A DNA stretch of 64,000 nucleotides from Cyrtodaria siliqua (lineage: Eukaryota; Mollusca; Bivalvia; Adapedonta; Hiatellidae), in contig JAWPHD010000226.1 of the NCBI GenBank assembly GCA_037043455.1, positions 124,001-188,000 of the forward strand. Reading direction: 5' to 3'. Below are positions 24,427 to 34,361 of this stretch, piece by piece. The notes under the pieces were generated by a model. That model saw only the letters and a program-made list of their open reading frames with translations, searched no databases and was not told the DNA's origin. Position 1 is the stretch's first letter. Every line of letters starts with the position of its first letter. The position numbers and the translations under genes were made by a program.

Positions 24427-27400
24427 GCCACCCCATAGCTGATATTCCCATCTGTATATAGCCACACCATATCAGGTATTCACATATGTATATAGCCACA
24501 CCATAGCAGGTATTCCCATCTGTATATAGCCACACAGTAGCAGGTATTCTCATCTATTTATAGCCACACCATAGCAGGTATTCACACATATATATAGCCA
24601 CACCATAGCAGGTATTCACATCTATATATATAGCCACACAGTAGCAGGTATTCTCATCTATATATAGCCACACAGTAGCAGGTATTCTCATCTATATATA
24701 GCGACACCATAGCAGGTATTCACATATATATAAAGCCACACAATAGCAATCATTCACATCTTTATATAGCCACATCTGTATATAGCCATACCATAGTAGG
24801 TATTCCCATCTGTATATAGCCATACCATAGCAGGTATTCAAATCTATATACAGGGTTCCCACGGGTCCTTGAAATCCTTGAAAGTACTTGAATTTGAAGG
24901 AAAAAAAATCAAGGTCTGGAAAATGCTTGAAAATCTGATAAGGTACTTGAAAGTCCTTAATTTCTGGATTTTTGCTGTTCATCCAAAAAATGGCTAGTGG
25001 ATGTGCGTTCCTAGAATATTAGTTGCTGTTTAAACCATGTAGATTGCGCGAATATTAGTCCTTGAATTTAAGAAAAAAGGTCCTTGAAAGTCCTTGAATT
25101 TGACCTTCCAATAAGGGTGGGAACCCTATATATAATATATAGCCACACCATAGCAGTCATTCACATCTGTATATAGCCACATCTGTATATTGCCATACCA
25201 TAGCAGGTATTCCGCCTGTATGTAGCCATACCATAGCAGCCATTCACATCGGTATATAGCCATACCATAGCAGGTATAGTCACACAATAGCAGCCATTCA
25301 CATCTGTATATAGCCATGCCATAGTAGGTATTCTCATCTTTATAGCCACACCATAGCAGGTAATCACATCTGTATATAGCCGACCATTGCAGGTATTAAC
25401 ATCTATATACAATAGCAGCCATTCACATCTGTATATAGCCATGCATAGTAGGTATTCTCATCTTTATAGCCACACCGTAGCAGGTAATCACATCTGTATA
25501 TAGCCGACCATTGCAGGTATTAACATCTATATATAGCCACACCATAACAGGTATTCACATCTATATATAGCTATATCATAGCAGGTATTCTCATCTATAT
25601 ACAGTCATCTGTATATAGCCGTACCATAGCAGGTATTTCATCTGTATATAGCGGTACCTTAGCAGGTATTCTCATCTATATAGTCATCTGTATATAGCCG
25701 ACCATTGCAGGAATTAAAATCTATATATAGCCACTCCATAGCAGGTATTCACATCTATATATAGCCATACCATAGCAGGTATTCTCATCTATATACAGTC
25801 ATCTGTATATAGCCGTACCATAGCAGGTATTCCATCTGCATATAGCTGTACCATAGCAGGTATTCAAATATATATACAGCCATACCATAGCAGCCATTCA
25901 CATCTATATATAGCCACAACATAGCAGGTAATCAAATCTATATATAGCCATACCATAGCAAGTATTCTCATCTATATATAGCCACACCATAGCAGGTATT
26001 CACATCTATATACAGCCCATCTATATATAGCCATACAATAGAAGGTATTCTCATCTCTATACGAGGGAAATCCCAGAAATATTGACACTTTTGCTATAAC
26101 ATTTTTATTATCTCTTCATTTAAAAAGATATTTGGCACCAATGCAGTTTTATATATTATCTTCTATTTCCGAAAGTGACAGTATTACTGATGGCACGAAA
26201 CACAAGTTTTGTTGTCGCTATAGCAGCCATATAATGCTGATGCGGGGAGGGTCTAAACGGTCTCTTGAGTTGCTTAAGAAAAAGTGATATTACCAGTGAA
26301 TCTAGACGTCAAATCTGGCGCGCTTTAGTGTGTGTGTTAGACAACGTCACACGCACACGCTCAGTAAATTTTGACGTCATATCCGTTTCCGTTAGTAAAC
26401 AGTCGGTAAACAATGAGTAGCAGCAAACTTAAAGATCCGAAGAAAATGACGTCAACAGATCCGCATGAAAGTCGTGCAGTAATCAAATTTTGTTGTGAAC
26501 TTGGGCAGACACCTACCCAAACATTGAAAATAATTAACCGATCGTCTATGAAGTCAACTGTATCTCGTGCACTCGTGTTCAGGTGGCACAAGCGTTTTAG
26601 TGAAGGACGTGCATCGTTACAAGATGATGAAAAGAGTTGAACGTGTTTTGACGTCATTGTTGCAGTTCACGACGTCGTGACGTCGCTATGACCGTCCCCG
26701 CTTCAGCATAGTACAATTATATGTACAATTATCATGATTCTGGGTAATCTGGTGCACAAAAGAAGAAACTATATTTCTTGGGTTTTTTAATGTTGTATTC
26801 CCAACAACCTTTGAATAAGAGCAAAAGTCTCAATACTTTTGAGATGCCCCTCGTATAACCATACCATATCAGGTATTCACATCAATATATAGCCCATCTA
26901 TATATAGCCATACCATAGCAGGTGTTCAATGATATTTTTGGAGGTTTCACATTGATGTCTATATATTATTTGAATTGCATACAGATTTTGATTGTAGTAT
27001 TGCTTTAATTGTCTGTTTTGTTTCATTCTGATTGACTGCTGTTATTTCCTACAGGAAGACGCAATATTGGTGAGGATGGGGACCATCTTGCTGTAGAGTG
27101 GGTATCAGAAGATTACTGGGAACCATCGAGGAAGTTTGAACAAACTATGCTTGGCGATGCCCAGCAACAGTTGGAAGGTAGGGGAAGATAACAGAATTGT
27201 CAATATTTATTGTTCAGACAATATTTTTATTGTAGGGATGTTTTCCTGTTCTGACATCAAATGAAAGTATATAATGTTAATTTTCAAATAATTATATATA
27301 GTATTGCTGTATTGGTTAAGGTAAATGTACATTTGCTGTGGCTAAGAATTTGGCAGGCTTGAAACTTGAGCCGGGGATTAAGGGTTCCAATAAGGAGGGA

Positions 27401-29343
27401 AACATTGTTCATGCTTCTTATCAAGCTTAAAAATTAGTGTCTCGATTTATTAATCCAATTATTTTAACTTGTAACTTTTGTAACCTGTTTGCATATATGA
27501 AATAAAATTTTCAGTTTTCTATTTTGCTCTGTTATTCTACCATAGGTTTAAATATATTAAATATAATCAACAGTTAGTAATATGCAAAAACAATTTGCTT
27601 GGTAATATTCTTATAATTAATATTAATGACTGAAACATGCAAGATATGTAGAAAAACTAACGGGACAATGCAACTTTTAAACAAGAGGCCCAAGAGGGCC
27701 TTTAGCGCTCTACTGGCTGTCCTAACATTTTTTACGACAATTGACCATCTGGCTGGTTTTCGAACTTGTCCGAGCTTTCATTGATATAAATACACTGGCA
27801 AAGTTTCATAAAGATCAAATAATAAACGAAGGTGCTAGAGTGTTCACAAGGCTTAAAACAGCATTTTCCAGCAAAACAAGGGCCATAACTCTGGGGTTAC
27901 TGATCCGATCTGGCTGGTTTTCGAGCTTTTCCGAGCTTTCATTGATATAAAGACACTGGCAAAGTTTCATAAAGATCCGATTAGTATTGAAGGTCCTAGA
28001 ATGTTCACAAGGCTTAAAACGGCATTTTTCAGCAAATCAAGGGCCATAACTCTGGTGGTACTGATCCGATTTGGCTGGTTTTCGAACATGTCCGAGCTTT
28101 TATTTATATTAACAATCTGTACAAGTTTGGTAAAAATCTAAGTATTAAATAAAGGTGCTACAGTGTTCACAAGGCAGAAAATGGCATTTTTCAGGAAAAC
28201 AAGGGCCATAACTCCGGTGAAATGTATCCGATCTGGCTGGTTGTCCGAGCTTTCATTGATATAAAGACACTGGCAAAGTTTCGTAAAGATCAAATAATAA
28301 ATGAAGGTGCTAGAGTGTTCACAAGGCTCAATATGGCATTTTTCAGCAAAACAAGGGCCATAACTACAGTGAAATTAATTTGATCTGGCTGATTTTCGAA
28401 CCTGTCTGAGCTTTTATTGATATAAAGAGACTGGCAAAGTTTCGTAAAGATCAAATAACAAACGAAGGTGCTAGAGTGTTCCCAAGGCTTAAAATGGCAT
28501 TTTTCAGCAAAACAAGGGCCATAACTCTGGTGTTACTGATCCAATTAGGCTGGTTTTCGAACTTATCCAAGTTTTATATTAATTGATATTAACAATCTGT
28601 GCAAGTTTGGTAAAGATCAAATAATAAATGGGGGTGCTAGAGTGTTCACAAGGCAGAAAATAGCATTTTTCAGGGGGAAAAAAGGGCCATAACTCCGGTG
28701 AAATTAATCCGATCTGGCTGGTTTTCGAACTTGTCCAAGCTTTTATTGATATATAGACACTGATTAAGTTTCATAGAGTGTTCACAAGGCAGAAAATAGC
28801 CATGACTCCGGTGTTACTGATCCAATTTGGCTGGTTTTCGAACTTGTCAGAGCTTTTATGAAGGTGCTAGAGTGTTCACAAGGCTTACCGTAATATGGCA
28901 CATTTCAGCAAAAAAACGGGCCACAACTCCAGTCAAATCAATCCGATCTGGCTGGTTTTCAAACTTGTTCGAGCTTTCATTGGCAAAGTTTCGTAAAGAT
29001 CCGATTAATATTGAAGGACCTAGAGTTTTCACAAGGCAAAAGTTAACGGAAGACAGACAATTCGTCATCCCATAAGCATTGCTGGCCTTCGGCCAGTAGA
29101 GCCAAAACCTCAAGATTGACAAATAATGATTTCCTAAACAAAATGAATGAGCCTAAAATGACTCCTGATTTGCAAATAATTCATTCTGTACAGTAATATG
29201 GGTCATGCTAGGTTTGCGGAGTGTTATATTATTGTTTTATATATTTTGCTGTGTGTGTATCTTTTACAGACCTGTTATCCTCCTGTACAAGACTGTCCAG
29301 CCAGGCGGATGAGAAACTACAGAAACTTAAGGACGGAATTTGA
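16002..29343 (+). CDS. LRRC61: LRRC61-type leucine-rich-repeat protein, eight exons
   Basis: Exons: 16002-16017 (tentative), 16685-16768, 17246-17392, 19048-19108, 20529-20680, 21130-21198, 27055-27177 and 29270-29343 (TGA at 29341-29343). All junctions have AG/GT borders and mutually compatible phases, giving about 241 codons; the human protein is about 260. Landmarks in order: ITKGILKSRSGEFDLESI, LSDLGCLGECLGL, LRR segments DLSYNNFSKLHRLAGLENL and YLNLSANRISSLE, NLEKLNVAGNLIGG, LTSLRLLDNTRGLSNPVC, MFPNLITLDGERIKGRGSEV, EWVSEDYWEPSRKFEQTM and a C-terminal LSSQADEKLQKLKDGI. The motif order matches vertebrate LRRC61 (SRTGEF, ADLGCLGECLGL, LSNPLC, GERVIGRGSELYQL, YWESW) as remembered. The function of the family is not established; LRRs imply protein binding. 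No signal peptide or membrane segment is visible. The 5.9-kb intron 6 is filled by a minisatellite. Confidence 0.9.
16685..16768 (+). CDS. LRRC61: LRRC61 exon 2
   Basis: Acceptor 'tatttttccag' and donor 'G|GTACGT'. The 27 whole codons read IITKGILKSRSGEFDLESI then HSIALKNL. The SRSGEFDLESI motif is diagnostic of the N-terminus. Confidence 0.88.
17131..17245 (+). repeat. Decayed tandem copies of the exon 3 splice acceptor and exon start
   Basis: The sequence 'tttatgtttac(c/a)ttttcagacc' plus the first codons of exon 3 occurs with 'ttcagacc' at about 17133, 17180 and 17241. Copy 1 continues 'tggattgtttaggagaat', copy 2 'attctgacttggtttgtttaaggg', and the true exon 'tttcagacctgggttgtttagggg'. 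Copies 1 and 2 contain changes that would break or alter the frame. Confidence 0.8.
17246..17392 (+). CDS. LRRC61: LRRC61 exon 3 (first LRRs)
   Basis: Acceptor 'ttaccttttcag', donor 'G|GTAAGT'. The G of exon 2 plus AC makes Asp; then LSDLGCLGECLGLQHADLSY, then NNFSKL and the LRR LENLQYLNLSANRISSL. The minus-strand and +1 frames over this exon are shadows. Confidence 0.93.
18104..18219. repeat. Foldback element
   Basis: The left arm 'gagggtgccagtggatattatcaa' (about 18119-18142) is matched by an inverted right arm 'ttgataatatccaatggcaccctc' (about 18186-18209). The loop is about 40 bp. No coding capacity. Confidence 0.75.
18210..18475 (-). mobile_element. tRNA-derived SINE, reverse orientation
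   Basis: Shares with the plus-strand SINE at 32470-32786 the body strings 'gaaccatgg/aaccatagg', 'taataagagtagggcaagttccc' and 'cctatgtatccttc' read on the minus strand. Its tRNA-like head is at about 18400-18475, with 'ggacttgaaaccggagg' and a GGGTTAAAGCC B-box-like sequence. It is diverged; target duplications could not be fixed. Confidence 0.7.
19048..19108 (+). CDS. LRRC61: LRRC61 exon 4
   Basis: Acceptor 'tttgtttttcag', donor 'GG|GTAAAT'. AG completes a Glu codon; then GLQSLNNLEKLNVAGNLIG plus GG of a split Gly codon. This exon is too short to show up as an independent open frame. Confidence 0.92.
19375..19531. repeat. Near-perfect foldback, about 70-75 bp arms
   Basis: The left arm (about 19390-19452) 'ttatggacttttcagctgtt..', 'tcattattgacctcggc' is mirrored by the right arm (about 19458-19523). 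The loop is a few bases (centre near 19455). Insertion in LRRC61 intron 4. Confidence 0.85.
19928..20035. repeat. Foldback element, about 50-bp arms
   Basis: 'cattcattactgaatttatt' with 'aaactcgttagcaaaatg' on the left is mirrored by 'cattttgccaactcgttt' with 'aataaattcaataatgaatg' on the right. The centre is near 19981. A diverged relative lies at about 46300-46452. Confidence 0.85.
20529..20680 (+). CDS. LRRC61: LRRC61 exon 5
   Basis: Acceptor 'aaattgcag', donor 'G|GTAAGT'. C completes the split Gly codon; then IDVLRCLTGLEKLTSLRLLD, NTRGLSNPVCMNSSYM and MFPNLITLD. The frame extends past the donor for 80 codons as an accidental read-through. Confidence 0.93.
21130..21198 (+). CDS. LRRC61: LRRC61 exon 6
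   Basis: Acceptor 'ctattctgacag'; the exon begins GTGAGAGG, and GT completes a Gly codon. Reads ERIKGRGSEVFKLFKEIDEA then IA, and ends G|GTAGTC. The upstream open frame (from 20961) is intronic. The donor lies in the first, diverged unit of the 34-bp minisatellite that follows. Confidence 0.9.
21735..22175. mobile_element. Long-TIR miniature element, copy 1 (441 bp)
   Basis: CTGAAAGGAAAAAGAA at the left and TTTCTTTTTCCTTTCAG at the right, flanked by TA. The inverted repeats extend inward to about 45-50 bp through ATTTCCGCTATATATTGTA. Inserted inside the minisatellite. No ORF. The second copy is at 43836-44302. Confidence 0.9.
24851..25128. mobile_element. Miniature element with CAGGGTTCCCAC ends
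   Basis: Left CAGGGTTCCCAC and right GTGGGAACCCT(A) are inverted repeats. The interior is rich in 'ccttgaaag' strings ('tccttgaaatccttgaaagt', 'ggtccttgaaagtccttgaa'). It interrupts the 34-bp minisatellite; flanks are TATATA on both sides. Confidence 0.85.
26062..26853 (+). mobile_element. Mariner deletion derivative (792 bp)
   Basis: Ends CGAGGGAAATCCCAGAAATA.. and ..AGATGCCCCTCG are inverted repeats flanked by TA on each side. The right end read inward gives CGAGGGGCATCTCAAAAGTA, which differs at several positions. It encodes only the N-terminal helix-turn-helix part of a mariner transposase (26413-26640). The catalytic DD(D/E) region is absent. It interrupts the minisatellite near its right end. 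Confidence 0.9.
26413..26640 (+). pseudogene. Mariner transposase N-terminal fragment
   Basis: 75 codons ending TGA. RAVIKFCCELGQTPTQTLK.. and ALVFRWHKRFSEGRASLQDD are the paired helix-turn-helix and linker of mariner transposases (SETMAR-like). A complete protein is about 340-350 residues, so roughly the last three quarters are missing. It may still bind its own inverted repeats but cannot catalyse transposition. Confidence 0.88.
26854..26925 (+). repeat. 34-bp minisatellite, right-hand remainder
   Basis: Two to three further units ('accataccatatcaggtattcac' and 'tatatagccataccatagca') after the mariner insertion, ending about 130 bp before exon 7. Confidence 0.88.
27055..27177 (+). CDS. 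LRRC61: LRRC61 exon 7
   Basis: Acceptor 'ttatttcctacag', donor 'G|GTAGGG'. GA completes a Gly codon; then RRNIGEDGDHLAVEWVSEDY and WEPSRKFEQTMLGDAQQQLE. This acidic, tryptophan-containing segment aligns with the EPGYWESW region of the vertebrate protein. Confidence 0.9.
27680..29107 (+). mobile_element. Modular element, core type 2, in LRRC61 intron 7
   Basis: Left end AACAAGAGGCCCAAGAGGGC, then 'gctctactggct'; right end 'cataagcattgctggccttcggccagtagagcc'. The core has about eight units of roughly 150-170 bp: 'gggccataactc', 'ctggctggttttcgaacttg', 'cattgatataaagacactgg', 'gctagagtgttcacaaggc'. The usual ACGG run is reduced to 'acggaagacagac'. No protein. Confidence 0.85.
29270..29343 (+). 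CDS. LRRC61: LRRC61 exon 8 (terminal)
   Basis: Acceptor 'gtatcttttacag'. AC completes Asp; then LLSSCTRLSSQADEKLQKLK and DGI, then TGA at 29341-29343. The amphipathic C-terminal helix matches the end of the vertebrate family. Confidence 0.88.
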
Positions 29344-29819
29344 ATATGCATACGCTCTTAAACAAATGGTGTTTTACAAACCTTTAACAGCTTAGATCGA
29401 CTTTGAATGGAGAATGGTAATGAGCAAAAACTGACAGTAATGGAGATGAAGATGGATATATATACTGCAAATGAATATCACGTTCTTGATCCCCATTTAA
29501 TCCAAAACTATGGTATTCGTAATTCAGTTTCCAGTTTACATTAATTCTACCTCATGAAGACATGTTTTTAATAAGGTTAATACCAGGACAGACAGAATTA
29601 ACACACATTTATTGTTTAGATTCTTCTTGAAAAAGTCTGTTGTACCCCTTTTTTTAGGCTGTTTATAAAGTTGTCACCTGAATTTGAACATCTAATATTG
29701 GCTGGCAATCAGTATATTGAAAGTATGTGGTTAATCTTAATGTGGGGAGTGTTCGAAAACTTGAGAAGCGTTTGTGTTTTTGCCTTAAGTCAAATACATC
29801 CTATATTTAACCTCAGTAA
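29344..29819 (+). other. Probable LRRC61 3' UTR and flank
   Basis: Non-coding, AT-rich. No canonical AATAAA in the first 470 bases that I would call with confidence. Confidence 0.45.
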
Positions 29820-30045
29820 TATTCTTAAATTTGAGTTTTTATGCTGCCGCCATATACGGAGGTGCATAGCGTCTACAATAGAATTTTCAGCAACTCTGCA
29901 GTTCTGCAGGTTAGAACGTTCTAGGCCCATTCTCCATATTTTATCTAGATGTAAATGGAGGATGAGCCTGGCATGTTCATCCCTGTTTGGCGCCATATAA
30001 CCTTTCTTGTGTTGGGGTGCCGTAAAACCCCAATTCAATTCAATA
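29820..30045 (+). repeat. SINE-like repeat with ATTCA tail
   Basis: Ends in 'ccgtaaaaccccaattcaattcaat', the same kind of ATTCA-repeat tail as the SINE at 32470-32786. The remaining body ('tatctagatgtaaatggagg') is not shared with it. The two overlapping open frames here are not coding. Confidence 0.45.
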
Positions 30046-30354
30046 ACTCACTTTCTTGTCATGATTACTCCTGAACTTCTGAACAGATTTTGCTATTAGT
30101 ATGAAGTCTGGTTGGACCTATTGTCATGTACCTCTTTTTGTGACAACAGTTAATTCTTTCGCCCCACCAAATGGATGATGGGGTGTATTATAGCTTTACA
30201 CACACTGCCTACAAATTAATTGTTAGTAACTGGACCAGGATGTTAAGTGCTTGTGTATGTTCTAAGTGTATTGTATGCAAATTTAAATTCAAAGAAATAG
30301 AGGAATACTGTGATAACTGTACATACATTAAATTATAAACAATTTATTTCTTTC

Positions 30355-31300
30355 ATTTCATGCATTGAGCATGCTGTGCTCAAGGGTGAGCTATTGTGAC
30401 CACTCTTCGTCCGTCGTCCTTTTAGCTTGTTTACACGATAGAGGCCACATTACTTGAGCAATCTTAACCAAACTTACACAGATTGTATATGAACATAAGA
30501 TCTCAGACGAGTAAGATAATGGGCCAGATCGAACCAGTAACACCAGAGTTATGGCCCCTGAATTAGCAAAAAATGTGGTTTTTCATCTTGTTTACACACG
30601 ATAAAAGGCCACATTTCTTGAGCAATCTTAACCAGACTTGCATAGATTGTATGCGACCATAAGATCTTGGACGAATAGGGGAAGATCGGACCAGTAACAC
30701 TAGAGTTATGGCTCCTGAATTAGCAAAAATGCAGTTTTACATGTTGTTAACGTGATACAGGCCACATTTCTTGAGTAATGTTAACCAAACTTACACATTT
30801 ATTTTTTGGTGGGGGAGTTATTTTGTTTAACTTTTATTTGTTTTTTGACGGAGTTGCGGCCCCTTGACTTTATTTAGTTCTACTTTAAATTTCTTGTCGG
30901 CGCAACTCCTCCTAAACACCTTGTTGAATTTCGACGAAACTTGGCAGGAAGCATTGGTAAGATGTCTAGTTGTGCAAATCGCTTCATATCAATGAATCTT
31001 GGACAAAGTTCGAAAACCAGCTAGATCTTGTTAGTAACGACAAGAGTTATTGAAACAGCTATATTGTATTTTCCTTTGTTAAATCTGTAGCTACATTTTT
31101 ATCTAATCTTTACCAAATTTGTTTAGAATAAAAGCTTGAAAAAGTTGCCTGATTCACATCCATCCATGTACTCCACCCCTAACCCCACACCCTCACTCCA
31201 CAACCCATTTTTATGAAATCTCATTCATAGAAGAAAGTGGGACAATTTAAAAATACCCATGCCAAACTAGACACTTATTGCCCATGATTACCAGGGAGCG
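30355..31300 (-). mobile_element. Reverse-oriented modular element, degenerate
   Basis: 'gctcaagggtgagctattgtgacc' then 'cgtccgtcgtcc' near 30405-30420 is a right end in reverse. Units 'gaggccacatt..cttgagcaatcttaaccaaac' recur near 30443, 30607 and 30758. Further diverged core 1/2-like strings follow to about 31300. Confidence 0.55.
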
Positions 31301-31529
31301 ATCTCTTGTTTCATATTCCATTTTATGCAAACTCTGAACAAAACAGTGAAGACTATTTAAAGAAACTACACCGACATATTTCACTACAAAATCATTCTTC
31401 GAAACTCTAGCCATGGGTCGAGGTCATAAAATAATGTGTGTCAATTTCTAGCTTGATTCACAGGTACTTAAAATACTCGTAATTGAATATGCGTAAAATG
31501 AATGAGTTGGTAACTCGTAATTTGATGCA

Positions 31530-32345
31530 TCAAATTCGGCTAGAGGTTCAGGAGAACTGGTCCGGATAAATTGTGTGTATTAAAACCTTTAAAGGGCCAC
31601 AACTCCGCCAAAAATCATTCAGACGTAACATGGCGAAGATATGCGCAACTAGACTTGGTACAGATCATCCTTGCCAAGTTTCGTTGAAATCTGGCAAGGG
31701 GGAACAGGAGAACTATTCCGGATAAAGTTTTTGTATTAAAACCTTTAAAGGGCCATAACTGCCACAAAATCATTCAACCAGAACACAGCAACAATATGCA
31801 CATTTGGCATAGTACAGTTTCGTTGAAATCCGGTCAGCTGTTCAGGAAACTAGTCGGGGGGGGGGGGGGGGGGGGGAACGTTTGTAGATTAAAACCTTTA
31901 AAGGGCCATAACTCTGCCAAAACTCATTCAGCTGGAACATGATATTGATCATCCCTGCAAAGTTTTGTTGAAATCCGGTCAGGGGTTCAGGAGAACTAGT
32001 CAAGACAGAGCTTGTATACTAAACCTTTAAAGGGCCATAACTCCGCCAAAATCATTCAGACGGAACACGATGACGACATGCAATACTAGGCTTGGTACTG
32101 ATCATCTCTGCAAAGTTTTCGTTGAAATCCAGCCACGGGTTAAGGAGAATTAGTCCGGACAAAGTGTGTATATTAAAACCTTTAAAGAGCTAAAACTCCG
32201 CCAAAAATCACTCGACCTGAACACGGACGATATGCGCAACTAGGCTTGGTACTGATCATCCCTGCAAAGTTTCGTTGAAATACGGCCAGGGGTTAAAGAG
32301 AACTAGTCCGGACAAGGCTTGTGAAATACAGACAGACAACAGACC
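31530..32345 (+). mobile_element. Core type 1 tandem array
   Basis: Units of about 150-165 bp: 'aaacctttaaagggccataac', 'aaaatcattca', 'aggcttggtactgatcatcc', 'gttgaaatccggccagggg', 'gaactagtccggacaaag'. It ends in 'acagacagacaacagacctc' without the hairpin end. A G-homopolymer interrupts one unit. Confidence 0.75.
31856..31876 (+). repeat. G homopolymer, 21 nt
   Basis: Uninterrupted run of G where other units read 'agtccggacaaag'. Length in the assembly may be unreliable. Confidence 0.9.
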
Positions 32346-32469
32346 TCACAAAAAACATATGTCTCCCCTCCCCCTCTTCCACCAGATGGACTTGAAGCTA
32401 TGCCAGCTTTAAAAACGTTCAGTCATGTTTTTTTGGAATTTAACTACATTCAACATTTTAACTTAAAAA

Positions 32470-32786
32470 AGGGCTGGCGTGGCGCAGTCTGTAGCACGGC
32501 GGATTTGTAACCGGAGGCCCCAGGTTCAATCCTCCGTGGTGCCACTGAGTTCCGTCGGTGTGGCAAGACACTTTCCCTTAGCCCCGTTCGTCGGATGGGG
32601 ATGTAAACCGGGCGGTCCCGTGTATCGGTCTATCCTCCGAGCACGTTAAAGAACCATAGGAATCTATTTGATAATAAGAGTAGGGCAGGTTCCCAGATTC
32701 CTATGTATCCTTCCCCTCTCTGTGGGGCGGCTCTAAATAACCTATACTGTGTTGATGAGCCGTTAAACAACATTCAATTCAATTCA
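32470..32786 (+). mobile_element. Complete tRNA-derived SINE with 13-bp target duplication
   Basis: The head has A box TGGCGCAGTCTGTAGCACGG and B box GGTTCAATCC with tRNA spacing. The body carries 'gcacgttaaagaaccatagg' and 'gagccgttaaacaac', and the tail is an ATTCA repeat. The direct repeat TTTAACTTAAAAA flanks it at 32457-32469 and 32787-32799. Recent enough for the target duplication to be intact. Confidence 0.92.
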
Positions 32787-32865
32787 TTTAACTTAAAAAT
32801 CTAAGTAACCTAGAAATGTCCCATGGGACACGCATGTCCTCCTTGAAAACAGTCAACAAATAACT

Positions 32866-33530
32866 AACAAGAGGGCCTGTGGACGCTCTACTTGCTAAAG
32901 TGGCTCTTATATCTACTGTTGTCGTTATAAAATTCCCATCAGTACTTCTTTTAAACTAGAAGGCTTGAACGTGAACTATATTTTGTTGAAAGTAGGTCAC
33001 AGCCACCCGAAATTTTAAACATGATGTTAGATGCATATAAGGAACATTCTGGTGAAGCTTGGTCAAAATCCTGCGAGAAAAATGTAAGATATAAATGTCA
33101 GAACAGAGTCTGGACGTGACCTATATTTCATCAAAGTAGGTCACAGCTACCTGAAATTTTGCACATGACGTTAGATGCATATAACGATAAAAAAAATCTG
33201 GTGAAAATCCTGTAAGAAAGAAATACGCATGTCACAGCGGAGACCCGAAATTGTGCATGATGTAAGATGCATATAAGAAACATACAGGTGAAGTTTGGTG
33301 AAAATCCTGCAAGAAAGAAATACGCATCTCATACAGAGACCGGACATGACCTATATTTTGTCGAAAGTAGGTCACAATGACCTGAAATTGTGGAGGTGAT
33401 GTTGCATCCGTATAATGAACATTTTTGGTGTAGTTTGGTGAAAATACTGAATGTAACAAAGAAGATATGGTGGCCATGTTTGTCGTTAAAACAATATATA
33501 TGCAGCAGTCGCCAAAAAAATGTTTACTTT
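32866..33530 (+). mobile_element. Modular element, core type 4, right end missing
   Basis: Left end AACAAGAGGGCCTGTGGACG, 'ctctacttgctaaag'. Core units: 'gacctatattttgtcgaaagtagg', 'tcacagc.acctgaaatt', 'atgatgttagatgcatataa', 'gaaaatcctgcaagaaag'. The next element starts at 33531 before any ACGG run or hairpin, so the right end is lost or replaced. Confidence 0.7.
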
Positions 33531-34361
33531 AACAAGAGGCCCAAGAGGGCCTGTGGATGCTCTACTGGCTAACATGGCTCTTGTTATATCCATGAAGCGA
33601 GAGACTGCCATTTATGTTTTTTTGAAAGTTTTGGGCAAAATACAGCTTATCAACGAAATCAAGGCCATAACTAAAGAATAACATTTGGCTACTGTGCTAT
33701 CTTGCACACTAGGCGAGATAGCACAGTAAAGGAAGGGATAGGTTATAGATTTTCTCAATCTGGAAAATTTCTATAATTCATCACAGAATATATAATATAT
33801 AGCATTTTTGAACTAAATCAAGAGCCATAACTCCTCTGTTACTGGTCCGACTGGTCCAACAGAGCAATAAAAAATGTCAGTTTTCGAACTTGTTCGAGCT
33901 TTCATTGATATAAAGACACTGGCAAAGTTAATTAAAGATCCGATTAATATTGAAGGCCCTAGAGTGTTCACAAGGCAGAAAATAGCATTTTTCAGAAAAA
34001 ACAAGGGCCATAACTCCGGTGTTACTGATCCGATTGAGCTGGTTTTCGAACTTGTTCGAGCTTTCATTGATATTAACAATCTATTGCAAGTTTGATAACA
34101 ATCAAATAATAAATGAAGGTGCTAGAGCGTTAACAAGGCAGATAATAGCAATTTTCAGAAAAAACAAGGGCCATAACTCCGTTGTTACTGATCCGATTTG
34201 GCTGGTTTTCGAACTTGTCCGAGCTTTCATTGATATTAACAATCTCTGCAAGTTTGGTAAAGATCAGATGAAAAATGAAGGCCCTATCGTGTTCACAAGA
34301 CAAAAGCTAACGACGGACGGACGACGGACAACTCGCCATCCCATAAGCTCTGCTTAGAGCT
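33531..34361 (+). mobile_element. Modular element, core type 2, complete ends
   Basis: Left end AACAAGAGGCCCAAGAGGGC at 33531. Three to four core 2 units from about 33800. The right end is 'acgacggacggacgacgg' then 'cataagctctgcttagagct', where the inner part of the terminal hairpin is missing. The next element follows directly. Confidence 0.85.

Larger units (their letters stand above)
21199..26061 (+). repeat. 34-bp minisatellite, main block, with three nested insertions
   Basis: The unit consensus is two halves: 'tatatagccataccatagca' plus 'ggtattcccatctg'. It recurs with a 34-bp period through the block apart from insertions at 21735-22175 and 24851-25128. Roughly 120 units. Variants: 'cacacc' for 'catacc', and local (AT)n expansions at about 23735-23755 and 24395-24425. 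Since 3 x 34 = 102, frames stay open over three-unit periods and give long YRWEYLLWYGYIQ-type peptides on the minus strand, which are not genes. Confidence 0.95.

Noticed and set aside
22283..25442. Many long minus-strand reading frames encoding Tyr/Trp-rich repeats (YRWEYLLWYGYIQMG..)
   Set aside because: They follow the 34-bp minisatellite, whose three-unit period keeps frames open. No start context or conserved domain, and they are broken at every insertion.
21199..26061. CRISPR-like regular array
   Set aside because: The repeat is continuous with no unique spacers, the context is a eukaryotic intron, and no cas genes are present.
29671..30038. Overlapping 109- and 82-codon frames on opposite strands
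   Set aside because: Both lie in a SINE-like repeat ending in an ATTCA tail; no domain.
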